Assembly (NCBI GenBank): GCA_031271785.1 | Contig: JAISUZ010000003.1 | Coordinates: 1-44,387, forward strand | DNA length: 44,387 nucleotides | DNA from: Fibrobacter sp. | GTDB lineage: Bacteria; Fibrobacterota; Fibrobacteria; Fibrobacterales; Fibrobacteraceae | Direction: 5' to 3' | Shown here: positions 32,478 to 41,331 of the stretch, piece by piece | Layout: every line of letters begins with the position of its first letter | Numbering within the stretch: the stretch's first letter is position 1 | Translations under genes and position numbers: made by a program | Notes under the pieces: generated by a model | What the model saw: the letters and a program-made list of their open reading frames with translations, nothing else | The model's database searches: none | Told to the model about the DNA's origin: nothing

Positions 32478-33344
32478 TCAAGCAAGTGAATCCGAGAGCC
32501 GCGCGAGGGCATCCACACAGGCGGAGGCAAACTTTTCCGGCCGGTTTTGAAGTTGCCAGGCAAAGTTGAGGCCGCTCGAACTGTTTAACACATGGAATTT
32601 TCTTTTTCCGCCGCCGCGGCGAATGGCTTCGAGAACCGTGCGCGCGTCGCCGCCTTGCCCGCCGGGTACTCCCGGAATGGATACGCCCGGAATGAGGAAC
32701 GGAATTTCGTGATCTTTTTCCGCAAAGAAACGGGTGATCGCTTCGAGTTCTTCGGGGTGAGTGGCTCCGACCACAGCGCCGATATTATGGGAGGTATCCC
32801 AATCGATGATTTTTTGCGCCACAGAGTAAAATGCTCTCTGCCCGTGTTCCGCCGGCAAATCCTGAAAGTCTGCCGCGCCCGGATTGCTGGTGCGCAGCAA
32901 AACGTAAATTCCCTTTTTAGAGGGATGATTATAGAACGGTTCGACCGAATCTTTTCCCATCCACGGATTGACTGTCACCGCATCGGCGCCGTAAATCCGG
33001 AATGCGGCGTCGGCATAAGCGGCGCTTGATTTTCCGATGTCGCCGCGTTTGGCGTCGAGAATTGCCGGGATCCCGGCGGCGGTATAATTTTTGATTAAGT
33101 CCGCAAGCACTTGCATTGCCTGAATGCTCACGCATTCGTAATACGCGCTGTTGGGTTTAACGACTGCCGGCGTGGTTCCCCGGCGGAGGCACTCTTCGAG
33201 AATTTCCGAATAGAAACGTTTGATTTTTTCTTCCGGCGAACCTTCCAGCGGAATCAGTTTTAAAACCGGATCCATGCCGAGACAAACCGGATTTCCGCAG
33301 GTGAGAATTCGCGATTCGAGTAAACCGGAAAATGAGGCGGTCAT
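32478..33344 (-). CDS. pyrF: Orotidine 5'-phosphate decarboxylase, type 2 subfamily
   Basis: 288 residues, catalysing OMP to UMP in pyrimidine synthesis. The catalytic motif DAKRGDIGKSS contains the Lys of the charge network, CLGMDP opens the barrel, and VNPWMGKDSVEPF is typical of the longer 'type 2' PyrF found in many bacteria. It is overlapped by the last codon of the upstream methylase gene and followed by a membrane protein gene. Confidence 0.95.
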   Translation of the reverse strand: MTASFSGLLESRILTCGNPVCLGMDPVLKLIPLEGSPEEKIKRFYSEILEECLRRGTTPAVVKPNSAYYECVSIQAMQVLADLIKNYTAAGIPAILDAKRGDIGKSSAAYADAAFRIYGADAVTVNPWMGKDSVEPFYNHPSKKGIYVLLRTSNPGAADFQDLPAEHGQRAFYSVAQKIIDWDTSHNIGAVVGATHPEELEAITRFFAEKDHEIPFLIPGVSIPGVPGGQGGDARTVLEAIRRGGGKRKFHVLNSSSGLNFAWQLQNRPEKFASACVDALARLSDSLA

Positions 33345-34813
33345 CAGAACAGTTCCTTTTGGAGGTGCGCGATTTCGTAAGATAAAATGCCGTGCGCTAC
33401 CGAAACATTGAGGGATTCAAGCGTGCTGCTCATCGGGATTCGAACGACTTCGTCTGCCATGTCGATAAAGCTCGGGTTGGCGCCCGCGCCTTCGTTGCCG
33501 ACGAGAATTGCGACTTTCTTTAATTTGTGCGGAGCAATGTCTTTTAGTTCCTGCTTACCGTGAAGGTCGGTGGCAATGACGGTATAACCTTTGGAGTGGA
33601 GGAAGTTGATACGCTCCACGAGGTCGGAGTTTACTTCAAAGGGAACGCGCAGGAACGTGCCCGAAGAGCCGCGAACCACTTTAGGGTTAAACGGGTTTAC
33701 GGAACCTTTCCCGAGAATCAATCCGGCGGTGTTGAAACCGAGCGCCGTGCGGAAGAGCGTGCCGAGATTGCCCGGGTCTTGAATGGCGTCCACCAGCGTG
33801 AGCACGCTGAACGTTTTTTCGTAATCGGGTTTTACGCTTGCGGCGCGGCAAACGGCGATAATGCCCTGGTGCGTGACGGTGGAAGAAATTTCTTTCATTT
33901 GTTCTTCGGAAATTTCATGCAAACGAATTTCTTTTTCTTTCGCTTTTTCAAGGAGGGCGGGTTCGCGGAAATTCGGGACGGTATAAATGTCAAGCAAAAT
34001 GTCGGTGTGGTATTCGAGCATTTCCTGTACCACGCGCACGCCTTCCGCTAGAAACTTCGCTTCGCGTTCCCGGCCTTTTTCGGTTGTCAGGAGAAGCAAA
34101 CGTTTGTACCAGGGCGGCGTGAAATTCTTTTCGCTTTCATTTTCCGGAGCGGCATCGAGAGAGGCGAGGATTGCTTCTTCGTCGCGTACCGGTTCTTCGG
34201 AAAATTCTTTTGCCGGCGCTTCTGCCGTTACACGTTTGCGGATAAAAGAAGGGCGTTCTTCGGATTCAAAACGCCGGGTTCTGTCTCCGCCGCGGTCTTT
34301 ATCAAACGGTCGCCGCGGTCTTGTGTTTGCAGGCGTTTCGTCGCGGTTGAATTCGCGGCGGCGCGGGCGTTCGCTCCCGAATCCGCGTTCCGGGCGGGAA
34401 TCCCGTTCGGAACGAAATTCTCTGTCGCGCGGCGGGCGGTCTCCGAAAGGCCTGTCGCGGAACGGTTTTTTGAAATCGGAGTTTCTAAAATCTCTTTGTT
34501 CCCGCGGGCCCCTGTCCGGAGAACCTTCCCGTTCTTGAAAAGGCTTGTCGCGGAACGGGCGTTTCATTTCACCGGATTTAAATCCGGGTTTTGAAAAACT
34601 CCGTTCGCCTCTCGGACTTTTTTCCGAAGAAAATTTCCGATCGGAAGAAAACCGTTTCCCTTCGGCAGAGGATCGGGTATTGGAGCGCGCGTCCTTTTCT
34701 TCGGCATTGGAGGAATAGGATTTCTTTTTTCCGGAACTGAGATTCCGGGAATTATCGCTCACACCGAATTTCCGGTCTAACTTAAATTTGACAGTACGTT
34801 TTTGATTGTCCAT
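33344..34813 (-). CDS. TrmH/SpoU-family RNA 2'-O-methyltransferase with disordered N-terminus
   Basis: 489 residues. The C-terminal ~265 residues are a SPOUT RNA methyltransferase: substrate-binding domain with LLLTTEKGREREAKFLAEG, then VDAIQDPGNLGTLFRTA, VGNEGAGANPSF and MSSTLESLNVSVAHGI, which are motifs 1-3 of the family (ribose methylation of rRNA or tRNA). The N-terminal ~220 residues are low-complexity, rich in Arg, Asp, Glu, Ser and Phe with repeats like FRDRPFGDRPPRDREF, an unusual extension that is likely disordered and RNA-binding. The target nucleotide is unknown. The start overlaps the dxs stop (TAATG). Confidence 0.9.
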   Translation of the reverse strand: MDNQKRTVKFKLDRKFGVSDNSRNLSSGKKKSYSSNAEEKDARSNTRSSAEGKRFSSDRKFSSEKSPRGERSFSKPGFKSGEMKRPFRDKPFQEREGSPDRGPREQRDFRNSDFKKPFRDRPFGDRPPRDREFRSERDSRPERGFGSERPRRREFNRDETPANTRPRRPFDKDRGGDRTRRFESEERPSFIRKRVTAEAPAKEFSEEPVRDEEAILASLDAAPENESEKNFTPPWYKRLLLLTTEKGREREAKFLAEGVRVVQEMLEYHTDILLDIYTVPNFREPALLEKAKEKEIRLHEISEEQMKEISSTVTHQGIIAVCRAASVKPDYEKTFSVLTLVDAIQDPGNLGTLFRTALGFNTAGLILGKGSVNPFNPKVVRGSSGTFLRVPFEVNSDLVERINFLHSKGYTVIATDLHGKQELKDIAPHKLKKVAILVGNEGAGANPSFIDMADEVVRIPMSSTLESLNVSVAHGILSYEIAHLQKELF

Positions 34814-36681
34814 TATAAAGCATCCATAATTTTTTGAGCGATTGATTTACCGTCAATGCCGAGCATTTTGTAAAGGTCGCTGACTTTTCCCTGTTCCACG
34901 AAATCGTCCGGCAATCCGAAGCGAAGTAATTGATGATTGAGATAACCGTCGTCGAATAACATATCGGCGATGGCCGAGCCGTAGCCGCCCACTACCGAAT
35001 TGTCTTCAAGTGTCACAACCATCGAATGAGTATCAAATAATTTCCGGTAGTCTTCCACGTTGAGAGGTTTTACAAAACGAACGTCCACGAGCGTGGGATT
35101 TTTTCCGTGCGCTTTTAGAATTTTTGCCGTTTCCTTAAGTTCTTTAAGCATGAAACCCACGCCGAGCAACAGAATATCTTTGCCTTCGTGAATCACCTTG
35201 AATCGCTTTTCTTTGATTGGAGAAACGGTCGCGTTCAGTTCCGCATGATAAGCGTTACCGCGCGGGTAACGGATTGCTACCGGCCCTTCCATATCGATCG
35301 CCGCGTGAATCATATCGCGGAGTTCGTTTTCGTTCGAAGGGGCCATGATCGTCATTCCCGGAACGGAACGCATGTAAGAAAGGTCGAGCGCGCCGTGATG
35401 CGTGGGACCGTCGGCGCCGACGAGTCCGGCGCGGTCCAAAACAAAAACGACGTGCAGATTCTGGAGAGCCACATCGTGAATAATTTGGTCGTAAGCGCGC
35501 TGCATGAAAGAAGAATAAATGGCGACAACCGGAATCATGCCGCCGCAAGCGAGTCCGGCGGCGAAAGTAACGGCGTGTTCTTCGGCGATACCAACGTCGA
35601 TGACTTGGTCGGGAAGTTCGCGCGCCACAATATCAAGCCCGCTGCCGTTTGCCATGGCGCCGGTGATGCCGATAATATTTTTGTTTTCCCGCGCGAGCGA
35701 AAGCAGCGTTTCTCCGAAAACGGCAGTGAGAGACGGCGTATTGGCGCCGGATTCTTTGGGGAGCCCCGAATCCGGATCGAACGGTACCGAAGCGTGCCAG
35801 CGGAACGGGTCTTTTTCGGCAAGTTTCAAGCCGCGCCCTTTTTCCGTAATCACCTGAATGAGACAAGGCCCCGGAATTACTTTCACGCGTTCGAGAATGG
35901 CAATCAGTTCTTCAAGGTCGTGTCCGTCGATCGGCCCGAAATAACGAATCCCCAAATCTTCAAAAAAGCGCCCCGGTTTCAGCGCGCTTTTCGCGGCACT
36001 CTCAACGGCCGAAAAAAGATTCCGCACATGAGAACCGATAGGGCCCGGGAGGCGTTTCATAACGCGGTCGATATCTTCACGGAGTTTGTTGTACATCGGG
36101 TCGGAAATTACGCGGTTCAGGTATTTCGAAAATCCGCCGACATTGGGAGCGATGCTCATTTTGTTGTCGTTCAGAATAATCGTCATGTTTTGGCGCGAGA
36201 TTCCCGCATTGTTGAGGGCTTCAAAAGCCATTCCGCCGGTCATCGAGCCGTCGCCGATGATCGCGACCACGCTGTTGTGTTTTTGAGCGTGGTCACGCGC
36301 AACGGCAAAGCCGAGCGCGGCGGAAATAGAAGTCGAAGCGTGTCCGCCGCCGAAGTTATCGTAAGGGCTTTCGCTCCGTTTCAAAAATCCGGAAAGTCCG
36401 CCCTGCTGCCGGAGCGTATTAAAGCGGTCGAATCGTCCCGTCAGCAATTTATGCACGTAAGCCTGATGCCCCACGTCCCAAACGAGAACATCTTCGGGAG
36501 TGTTGAAAACATAATGAAGCGCAATTGTAAGTTCCACCACGCCGAGGCTTGAAGCGAGATGCCCGCCGTGTTCGGCTACTTGCCCGATAATCGTACTGCG
36601 GATTTCTTTGGCAAGGGCTGTGAGTTCTTCGATGGAAGAACCCTTAAAATCTTGCGGGGATTTAATATCCTTTAAATGCAT
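34813..36681 (-). CDS. dxs: 1-deoxy-D-xylulose-5-phosphate synthase
   Basis: 622-residue thiamine-diphosphate enzyme joining pyruvate and glyceraldehyde 3-phosphate, first step of the MEP isoprenoid pathway. ThDP motif GDGSMTGGMAFEALNNAG, catalytic-domain stretch LASSLGVVELTIALH, GIAEEHAVTFAAGLA (conserved Glu) and ADGPTHHGALDLSYM are all intact; length is normal. It starts directly after the ispA stop, fitting an isoprenoid operon. Confidence 0.97.
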   Translation of the reverse strand: MHLKDIKSPQDFKGSSIEELTALAKEIRSTIIGQVAEHGGHLASSLGVVELTIALHYVFNTPEDVLVWDVGHQAYVHKLLTGRFDRFNTLRQQGGLSGFLKRSESPYDNFGGGHASTSISAALGFAVARDHAQKHNSVVAIIGDGSMTGGMAFEALNNAGISRQNMTIILNDNKMSIAPNVGGFSKYLNRVISDPMYNKLREDIDRVMKRLPGPIGSHVRNLFSAVESAAKSALKPGRFFEDLGIRYFGPIDGHDLEELIAILERVKVIPGPCLIQVITEKGRGLKLAEKDPFRWHASVPFDPDSGLPKESGANTPSLTAVFGETLLSLARENKNIIGITGAMANGSGLDIVARELPDQVIDVGIAEEHAVTFAAGLACGGMIPVVAIYSSFMQRAYDQIIHDVALQNLHVVFVLDRAGLVGADGPTHHGALDLSYMRSVPGMTIMAPSNENELRDMIHAAIDMEGPVAIRYPRGNAYHAELNATVSPIKEKRFKVIHEGKDILLLGVGFMLKELKETAKILKAHGKNPTLVDVRFVKPLNVEDYRKLFDTHSMVVTLEDNSVVGGYGSAIADMLFDDGYLNHQLLRFGLPDDFVEQGKVSDLYKMLGIDGKSIAQKIMDAL

Positions 36682-37569
36682 TTAATTTACTCGGGTGATA
36701 ATGAAAGCGGCGATCGCGCGGAGAATATCGGTATTTTGCGGAAGCGTATCAAGCACTTGAATCGATTCTCTGTAAAGCGCCTGTGCTTTTTCCCGTGAGG
36801 CTTCCAGTCCGATCACCGAAGGGTAAGTCGCTTTTTTCTTTTCAATATCGGAACCCGCGTCTTTACCTAAGGCTTCCGTTGTAGAAATAATATCGAGAAT
36901 ATCGTCCACCACTTGAAACGCAAGCCCGATGGTTCTCCCGAATTTTTGAATGACGGAGAGATCGGTTTCGTTTGCGCCGGCAAGGCGCGCGCCTACAATG
37001 AGAGACGCTTCGATCAGGGCGGCGGTTTTGTGGTAGTGAATGTAATCCACCATTTCAATCGTAACGGTTTTGCCTTCGCTTTCGATATCGGTAATTTCTC
37101 CGCCGATCATTCCGTAAGTCCCGAGGTGGCGTGCTAGAATTTCAATCGCTTTGGCGTTTCCGGTTTTCGCCATGAGTTCAAAAGCAAGAATGCAGAGCGC
37201 GTCTCCGGCGAGCACGGCCGTTCCTTCGCCGAACTGCTTGTGTGCCGTCGGTTTTCCGCGGCGGAAATCGTCGTTATCGATACAGGGGAGATCATCGTGA
37301 ATCAGCGAGAAGGTATGAAACATTTCAAGCGCACTTGCGGCATACCAAACGGAGTCGCCTTTGCCGCCGAACATGTCAAAAGCGGCGGTCACCAAAGCCG
37401 GGCGAAGACGTTTCCCGCCGGCGAACATGGAATAACGCATCGCTTTGTGTAAATTCTGAGGAATTTCCGTTTCCGGCGGAAGATGCCTGTCAAAAACAGA
37501 TTCCATTTTTTTAGAAATGTCTTCCAAATATTGATGAGCCGTCTCGGCTTGTTCTTTTGTCTTTTGCAT
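36682..37569 (-). CDS. ispA: Polyprenyl (farnesyl/geranylgeranyl) diphosphate synthase
   Basis: 295-residue trans-prenyltransferase, condensing IPP with allylic diphosphates. First Asp-rich motif IHDDLPCIDNDDFRRG, second motif VVDDILD, and GGKRLRPAL at the N-terminus are conserved. The spacing matches the bacterial FPP synthase (IspA) class, though product chain length cannot be proven. TAATAT lies nine bases before the ATG, a possible near-leaderless promoter. It precedes dxs. Confidence 0.94.
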   Translation of the reverse strand: MQKTKEQAETAHQYLEDISKKMESVFDRHLPPETEIPQNLHKAMRYSMFAGGKRLRPALVTAAFDMFGGKGDSVWYAASALEMFHTFSLIHDDLPCIDNDDFRRGKPTAHKQFGEGTAVLAGDALCILAFELMAKTGNAKAIEILARHLGTYGMIGGEITDIESEGKTVTIEMVDYIHYHKTAALIEASLIVGARLAGANETDLSVIQKFGRTIGLAFQVVDDILDIISTTEALGKDAGSDIEKKKATYPSVIGLEASREKAQALYRESIQVLDTLPQNTDILRAIAAFIITRVN

Positions 37570-37578
37570 GGAACAAAG

Positions 37579-37584
37579 ATATTA
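37579..37584 (-). promoter_or_regulatory. -10-like TAATAT box for ispA-dxs
   Basis: TAATAT on the minus strand ends nine bases before the ispA ATG. No Shine-Dalgarno is present. Confidence 0.38.
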
Positions 37585-37622
37585 AATTGGAATATTTTTT
37601 CGAAAAGAAAGAACGGAAAACC

Positions 37623-38105
37623 TTACTTTTCGGAGGCGGAACGGCTCTCCGAAATTATTTTGAAATCGGCTTTGAATTTCAAATGATTGATTTTCCCTTT
37701 GGAGGTGCATTCCGCTGTCCAGAAGCAAGTATTTGCGTTGGTTTCTCCGGGGAGAATCGGCGTTTTATTCCAGGAAACAGAGGCCGGAAGATTATTTTTC
37801 CCTAAAAATCTCAAGAGAGTGTCTTGAGCGGACTTGTAAACATAATATTGCACTTTAAAATCGAATTCGGGCGCGCTTTTTTGAATCTCCGGGTTTTGTA
37901 AAAGTTCCCGCATTAGGGAAACCATGCAGGGATTCGCACGCTCTGCCGCGGAATCCGGTGAAAGCGGCGTTTCGTTTTCTACAAACGCGGCTCCCTCGTA
38001 GGCATACCATTCGAGTTTCAGCGGAATGAATTCCGCTTCTTTCTGCTCGCGGGCGCACCCGGCCAAAAGCAATAGGAAAAATACCGGAAAGAGGCGGCGC
38101 ATCAT
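37623..38105 (-). CDS. Small lipoprotein of unknown function
   Basis: 160 residues with a clear lipobox (LLLAGC, Cys17) and a soluble domain of no recognised family. It contains two further cysteines near the C-terminus (NTCFWTAEC) that could form a disulfide. It overlaps the GGDEF gene by four bases (ATGA) and so is coupled to it. A 53-base gap then separates it from ispA. Confidence 0.82.
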   Translation of the reverse strand: MMRRLFPVFFLLLLAGCAREQKEAEFIPLKLEWYAYEGAAFVENETPLSPDSAAERANPCMVSLMRELLQNPEIQKSAPEFDFKVQYYVYKSAQDTLLRFLGKNNLPASVSWNKTPILPGETNANTCFWTAECTSKGKINHLKFKADFKIISESRSASEK

Positions 38106-39427
38106 TCTTTTTTCCTCGCGGAAGCCGTAACGCAGTTGCGGCCGTTCTGTTTTGAGGTGTAAAGCGCTTTATCGGCGCGGTTAAAGAACGCTTTGGTGTC
38201 TTCGCCGGGGAACATTTCGGCAACCCCGAAAGAACAGGTGATTTTTTGCTGAGGAATCAGAGCCGCCCGTTCGATAGCCTGCCGGAGTTTTTCGGCGAGG
38301 AACTGCGCGTTTTGAAGCGGTGTGTCGCCGCAAAGTACCACGAATTCTTCTCCGCCCCAGCGCACGAGAGAATCGGTACTGCGGATGCGGCTTTGCAAAA
38401 GTTTGGCAAGTTCGATCAGTGCGGTATCTCCGATGTCGTGCCCGTACTGATCGTTGATATCCTTGAAATGATCAATGTCGAGGATAATGAAAGAGAGCGG
38501 TGTGCCGTTATAATTCAGACGGAACTGTTCCCGCGTGAGAATGGAGCTGAAGCCCGCGCGGTTCAGGCAGCCGGTAAGCGGATCTTCTTTGCTCGATTTT
38601 TCAAAACTGTCTTTTTCGATTTTGAGCGCCTGCAGATTCTTTTCCAGTTCTTCGCGCTTGCGGCGGTTGATTTTTCTCTCGCGGCTGTAATCGAAGATAC
38701 GGAACACGAGAATCAGGAGGAACGCGATAAACCAAACGGCGACGAGAGAAGCGTAAAGCGTTTCTTTCGGGATGATTTTCCCGCGGAATGAAATTTTGAA
38801 AATTTCAAGCGTGCCGTAACCGAGCGCCGCGCCGGTACCGGTTTGAATTTCAATGAGAGGCACATTGGAAATATCCATGCGCGCCTTGTGGGCGTTAATT
38901 CCTTTTTGAGCGACCCACCAACCGGAAACGCGGAATTCTTCCGGAACAAAAACGGCGGGGTAGTTTTCTTCCAGAGGGAAATATTCGAGTTCGTTAAATT
39001 TTAAACTGCTGGGATCGTCTTTCCGGGAAAACGCCGGGTCCCAGCCCCGCAAATAAAAACGGACGGAACCTTCGCCGCGGGGTTTGATCCAAAGATAAAT
39101 GCTGTCGTAAACGGAAAAATCCTTACCGATGGTGCGGCCGTCTCCGAGGAAAATTTGGAGGTTCACATAAGGGTAGGGAATCCCTTCTTTCAGTTCATAG
39201 TCAATGATCACCGAAGAATCGGTTTTAATCAAATCGATGGTTGAGTTTCCGCCGTCCACCGAATCCGATTCCGCAACAATATACGGGTAAGTGGCGGGGG
39301 AAATAGTGAATGTGGTGTTCAAACTGTATTTGTTCAATAAGATCACCGCGATTGTCAGAGACAACAAAATGAAAATCAAAAAGTTGATTCTGAAAAAGAA
39401 CGCGATTTTCTGAAAAATAAACATCAT
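38102..39427 (-). CDS. GGDEF diguanylate cyclase with periplasmic sensory domain
   Basis: 441 residues: membrane helix (about 15-33), periplasmic domain (about 45-222) of beta-rich, jelly-roll-like character with FYLRGWDPAFSRKDD and ISFRGKIIPKE, second helix (about 228-245), coiled coil (250-280), then GGDEF domain. The active site is RWGGEEFVVL and the inhibitory I-site RSTD lies five residues before it, so it should make c-di-GMP with feedback control. The periplasmic part resembles carbohydrate-binding beta-sandwiches (weak). AAGGAG precedes two adjacent ATG codons; either may be used. A TATATT lies just upstream of that site. Confidence 0.92.
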   Translation of the reverse strand: MMFIFQKIAFFFRINFLIFILLSLTIAVILLNKYSLNTTFTISPATYPYIVAESDSVDGGNSTIDLIKTDSSVIIDYELKEGIPYPYVNLQIFLGDGRTIGKDFSVYDSIYLWIKPRGEGSVRFYLRGWDPAFSRKDDPSSLKFNELEYFPLEENYPAVFVPEEFRVSGWWVAQKGINAHKARMDISNVPLIEIQTGTGAALGYGTLEIFKISFRGKIIPKETLYASLVAVWFIAFLLILVFRIFDYSRERKINRRKREELEKNLQALKIEKDSFEKSSKEDPLTGCLNRAGFSSILTREQFRLNYNGTPLSFIILDIDHFKDINDQYGHDIGDTALIELAKLLQSRIRSTDSLVRWGGEEFVVLCGDTPLQNAQFLAEKLRQAIERAALIPQQKITCSFGVAEMFPGEDTKAFFNRADKALYTSKQNGRNCVTASARKKE

Positions 39428-39498
39428 TAGACTCCTTAATATATGAAATAAAAAGGCATTTTGAACAGCAAATTTTTCTTTGGAGAGGACTTTTTTGT

Positions 39499-39504
39499 TA
39501 AATT
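39499..39504 (+). promoter_or_regulatory. -10-like TAAATT box for ispF
   Basis: TAAATT ends six bases before the ispF ATG. No ribosome binding site is present. Confidence 0.42.
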
Positions 39505-39510
39505 CGCTTT

Positions 39511-40014
39511 ATGGAAAAAGTTTTTCGCACCGGAATCGGTTTTGATGTGCATCGTTTGGTGGAAAACCGGCGCTGTATCATCGGCGGAGTCGATATTCCT
39601 TCGGACAAAGGACTTTTGGGACACAGCGATGCCGATGTGCTCGCTCATGCCTTAAGCGATGCTTTGCTCGGCGCTGCCGGGCTCGGCGATATCGGTACTT
39701 ATTTTCCGGATCATGACCCCGCTTTTAAAGGGGCTGATAGTATTGTTCTCTTGAAAAAGGTCTGTAACGAGGTCGTTTCGAGAGGCTATCGAATTATCAA
39801 TGCGGATTGCGTAATTATTTGCGAAACCCCGAAAATCAACCCTCACCGGGAAGCGATGAAGCAAATTCTGGCCGGGGCGCTCGGGGTGGATATTACTCAA
39901 ATAGGAATTAAAGCGAGTACTTCCGAAAAACTCGGCTTTACCGGAAGAGGGGAAGGAGTGGCTGTCCAAGCGGTGGCGACACTCTACGGAGCGTTAATTC
40001 CCCAAAAAATCTGA
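39511..40014 (+). CDS. ispF: 2-C-methyl-D-erythritol 2,4-cyclodiphosphate synthase
   Basis: 167-residue MEP pathway enzyme. Metal ligands Asp12 and His14 (FDVH) and His46 (ADVLAHALSD), the loop GHSDAD, and KASTSEKLGFTGRGEG are all present. Length is normal. It lies near ispA-dxs but on the other strand, with its own probable leaderless promoter. Confidence 0.96.
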   Translation: MEKVFRTGIGFDVHRLVENRRCIIGGVDIPSDKGLLGHSDADVLAHALSDALLGAAGLGDIGTYFPDHDPAFKGADSIVLLKKVCNEVVSRGYRIINADCVIICETPKINPHREAMKQILAGALGVDITQIGIKASTSEKLGFTGRGEGVAVQAVATLYGALIPQKI

Positions 40015-40029
40015 TTTTTAATTTTTTTT

Positions 40030-40074
40030 CGGCCGCAGAGTAACATTTTTTACGCGGCCGGGTGTTTAATAGAC
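40030..40074 (+). promoter_or_regulatory. Inverted repeat and possible ECF promoter before the sigma factor gene
   Basis: CGGCCGC (40030-40036) and GCGGCCG (40054-40060) form a 7-base inverted repeat. GTAACA (from 40040) and GTGTTT (from 40061) are spaced 15 bases apart and could be an ECF-type -35/-10. This is tentative. Confidence 0.3.
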
Positions 40075-40578
40075 GTGAACACTTCTAAAGAGACCGAAAA
40101 ACTTCAATTGGATACCTTGTATCGCACTTACGCGCCGATGGTTCTCCGCCGGTGCCGCACCCTTCTCAAAAATGAGGAGGAGGCGCTCGATGTAATGCAG
40201 GATGTCTTTTTTCGGATTCTCGCGAGAAAAGAAGATCTGGAACTCGGGACGCCTTCAAGCCTTTTGTGGAATACCGCTACGCGGCTCTGTTTGAACGTCA
40301 TTCGGGACAAAAAGCGTCACGGAACTACCGATTCTTCGGAAGATTTGCTTTCATCCATCGCAAATCTCGATGACGAATCCGAAATCCATGAACACCGGAG
40401 TCTGCTTTCTCATTTGTTTCGTCACGAACCGAAGTCTTCACAGCTGATTGCAGTCTTACACCTTGTGGACGGAATGACCTTAGAGGAAACCGCCCGGGAA
40501 GTGGGAATGTCTGTCAGCGGCGTTCGCAAACGCTTAAAGTCGTTGCGGACATCACTCACGGCTATGGAGGCTTTATGA
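40075..40578 (+). CDS. ECF-type RNA polymerase sigma factor
   Basis: 167 residues with sigma region 2 (about 20-85, including DVMQDVFFRILAR for -10 melting) and region 4 (about 110-160, with the helix-turn-helix MTLEETAREVGMSVSGVRKRL). The start is GTG (ATG is absent upstream). It overlaps the next gene by four bases (ATGA), and that gene has the features of its membrane anti-sigma partner. Likely target: the promoter of this very operon, which contains an inverted repeat. Confidence 0.9.
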   Translation: MNTSKETEKLQLDTLYRTYAPMVLRRCRTLLKNEEEALDVMQDVFFRILARKEDLELGTPSSLLWNTATRLCLNVIRDKKRHGTTDSSEDLLSSIANLDDESEIHEHRSLLSHLFRHEPKSSQLIAVLHLVDGMTLEETAREVGMSVSGVRKRLKSLRTSLTAMEAL

Positions 40579-41318
40579 CTTTTCCGGATTGGAAATTAGA
40601 GCGTTACCTGCTCGGAGAGCTTTCTCCGGAGGCAACCGAAGAAATTCGCAAACGCGAACAAACAGAAGATATTTTACGGGAGCGCTTAAAGAAATTGCGG
40701 CAGGATAATGAAGAAATCCTCTCTCTTTATCCTCCCGAAGAAATGGTTCCGCAAATCAAGAGCCGTTCTTTTCAGGTGAAAAAGAAGGCGTCGTCAAGAA
40801 ATTATATCCCTCTTTGGGCGGCGGCTCTGTTTGCGATCGCCTGTATTCCGGGAATTCCTGTGATTTTCGATGAGATTCAAAACTCGGAAAGAGCGGGCGT
40901 CGTTTCGGAAAGCGGTATCGAAGTCACGCGGATCAAAGGATTTGCGCCGCGGCTCGAAGTTTGGCTCAAGCAGAGCGGCGAAGCCGAGGCTCTCGCGAAT
41001 AATGCGAGCGTAAAAGCAGGCGATGAAGTCCAGCTGCGTTATTCTGTGGCGGAACGCTGTTACGGCATGCTTGTGAGCCTCGACGGCAACGGGATTCTCA
41101 CCGCTCATTTACCTGAAAACAGTTTTCAGGCGCAGTTACTGGAACCCGGACAAATGACTTTCCTGGACAAAGCGTACCGGCTTGACAATGCCCCGGACTT
41201 TGAAATTTTTTATCTCATCACTTCGGCCGAACCTTTTGCAGTAGAGCCCGGAAAATTTGATTCCTTATTGAATCAAAAAGAAGTGACCATCACTCAACTT
41301 GCCTTGAGAAAAGGATAA
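40575..41318 (+). CDS. Candidate membrane anti-sigma factor with DUF4384-like periplasmic domain
   Basis: 247 residues: short N-terminal cytoplasmic region (about 1-70, acidic/helical, with LERYLLGELSPEA as in anti-sigma N-termini), one membrane helix (about 78-98), periplasmic domain (about 105-247) with GDEVQLRYSVAERCYGMLVS and DGNGILTAHLPEN. The latter resembles the DUF4384 fold. No zinc-binding HxxxCxxC motif is present. The position right after an ECF sigma gene supports an anti-sigma role (inference). Confidence 0.75.
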   Translation: MTFPDWKLERYLLGELSPEATEEIRKREQTEDILRERLKKLRQDNEEILSLYPPEEMVPQIKSRSFQVKKKASSRNYIPLWAAALFAIACIPGIPVIFDEIQNSERAGVVSESGIEVTRIKGFAPRLEVWLKQSGEAEALANNASVKAGDEVQLRYSVAERCYGMLVSLDGNGILTAHLPENSFQAQLLEPGQMTFLDKAYRLDNAPDFEIFYLITSAEPFAVEPGKFDSLLNQKEVTITQLALRKG

Positions 41319-41331
41319 TCCCGGAGGAACT

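Noticed and set aside
35188-36552. 454-codon open frame on the plus strand
   Set aside because: Antisense to dxs, whose motifs are intact. No ribosome site or family similarity.
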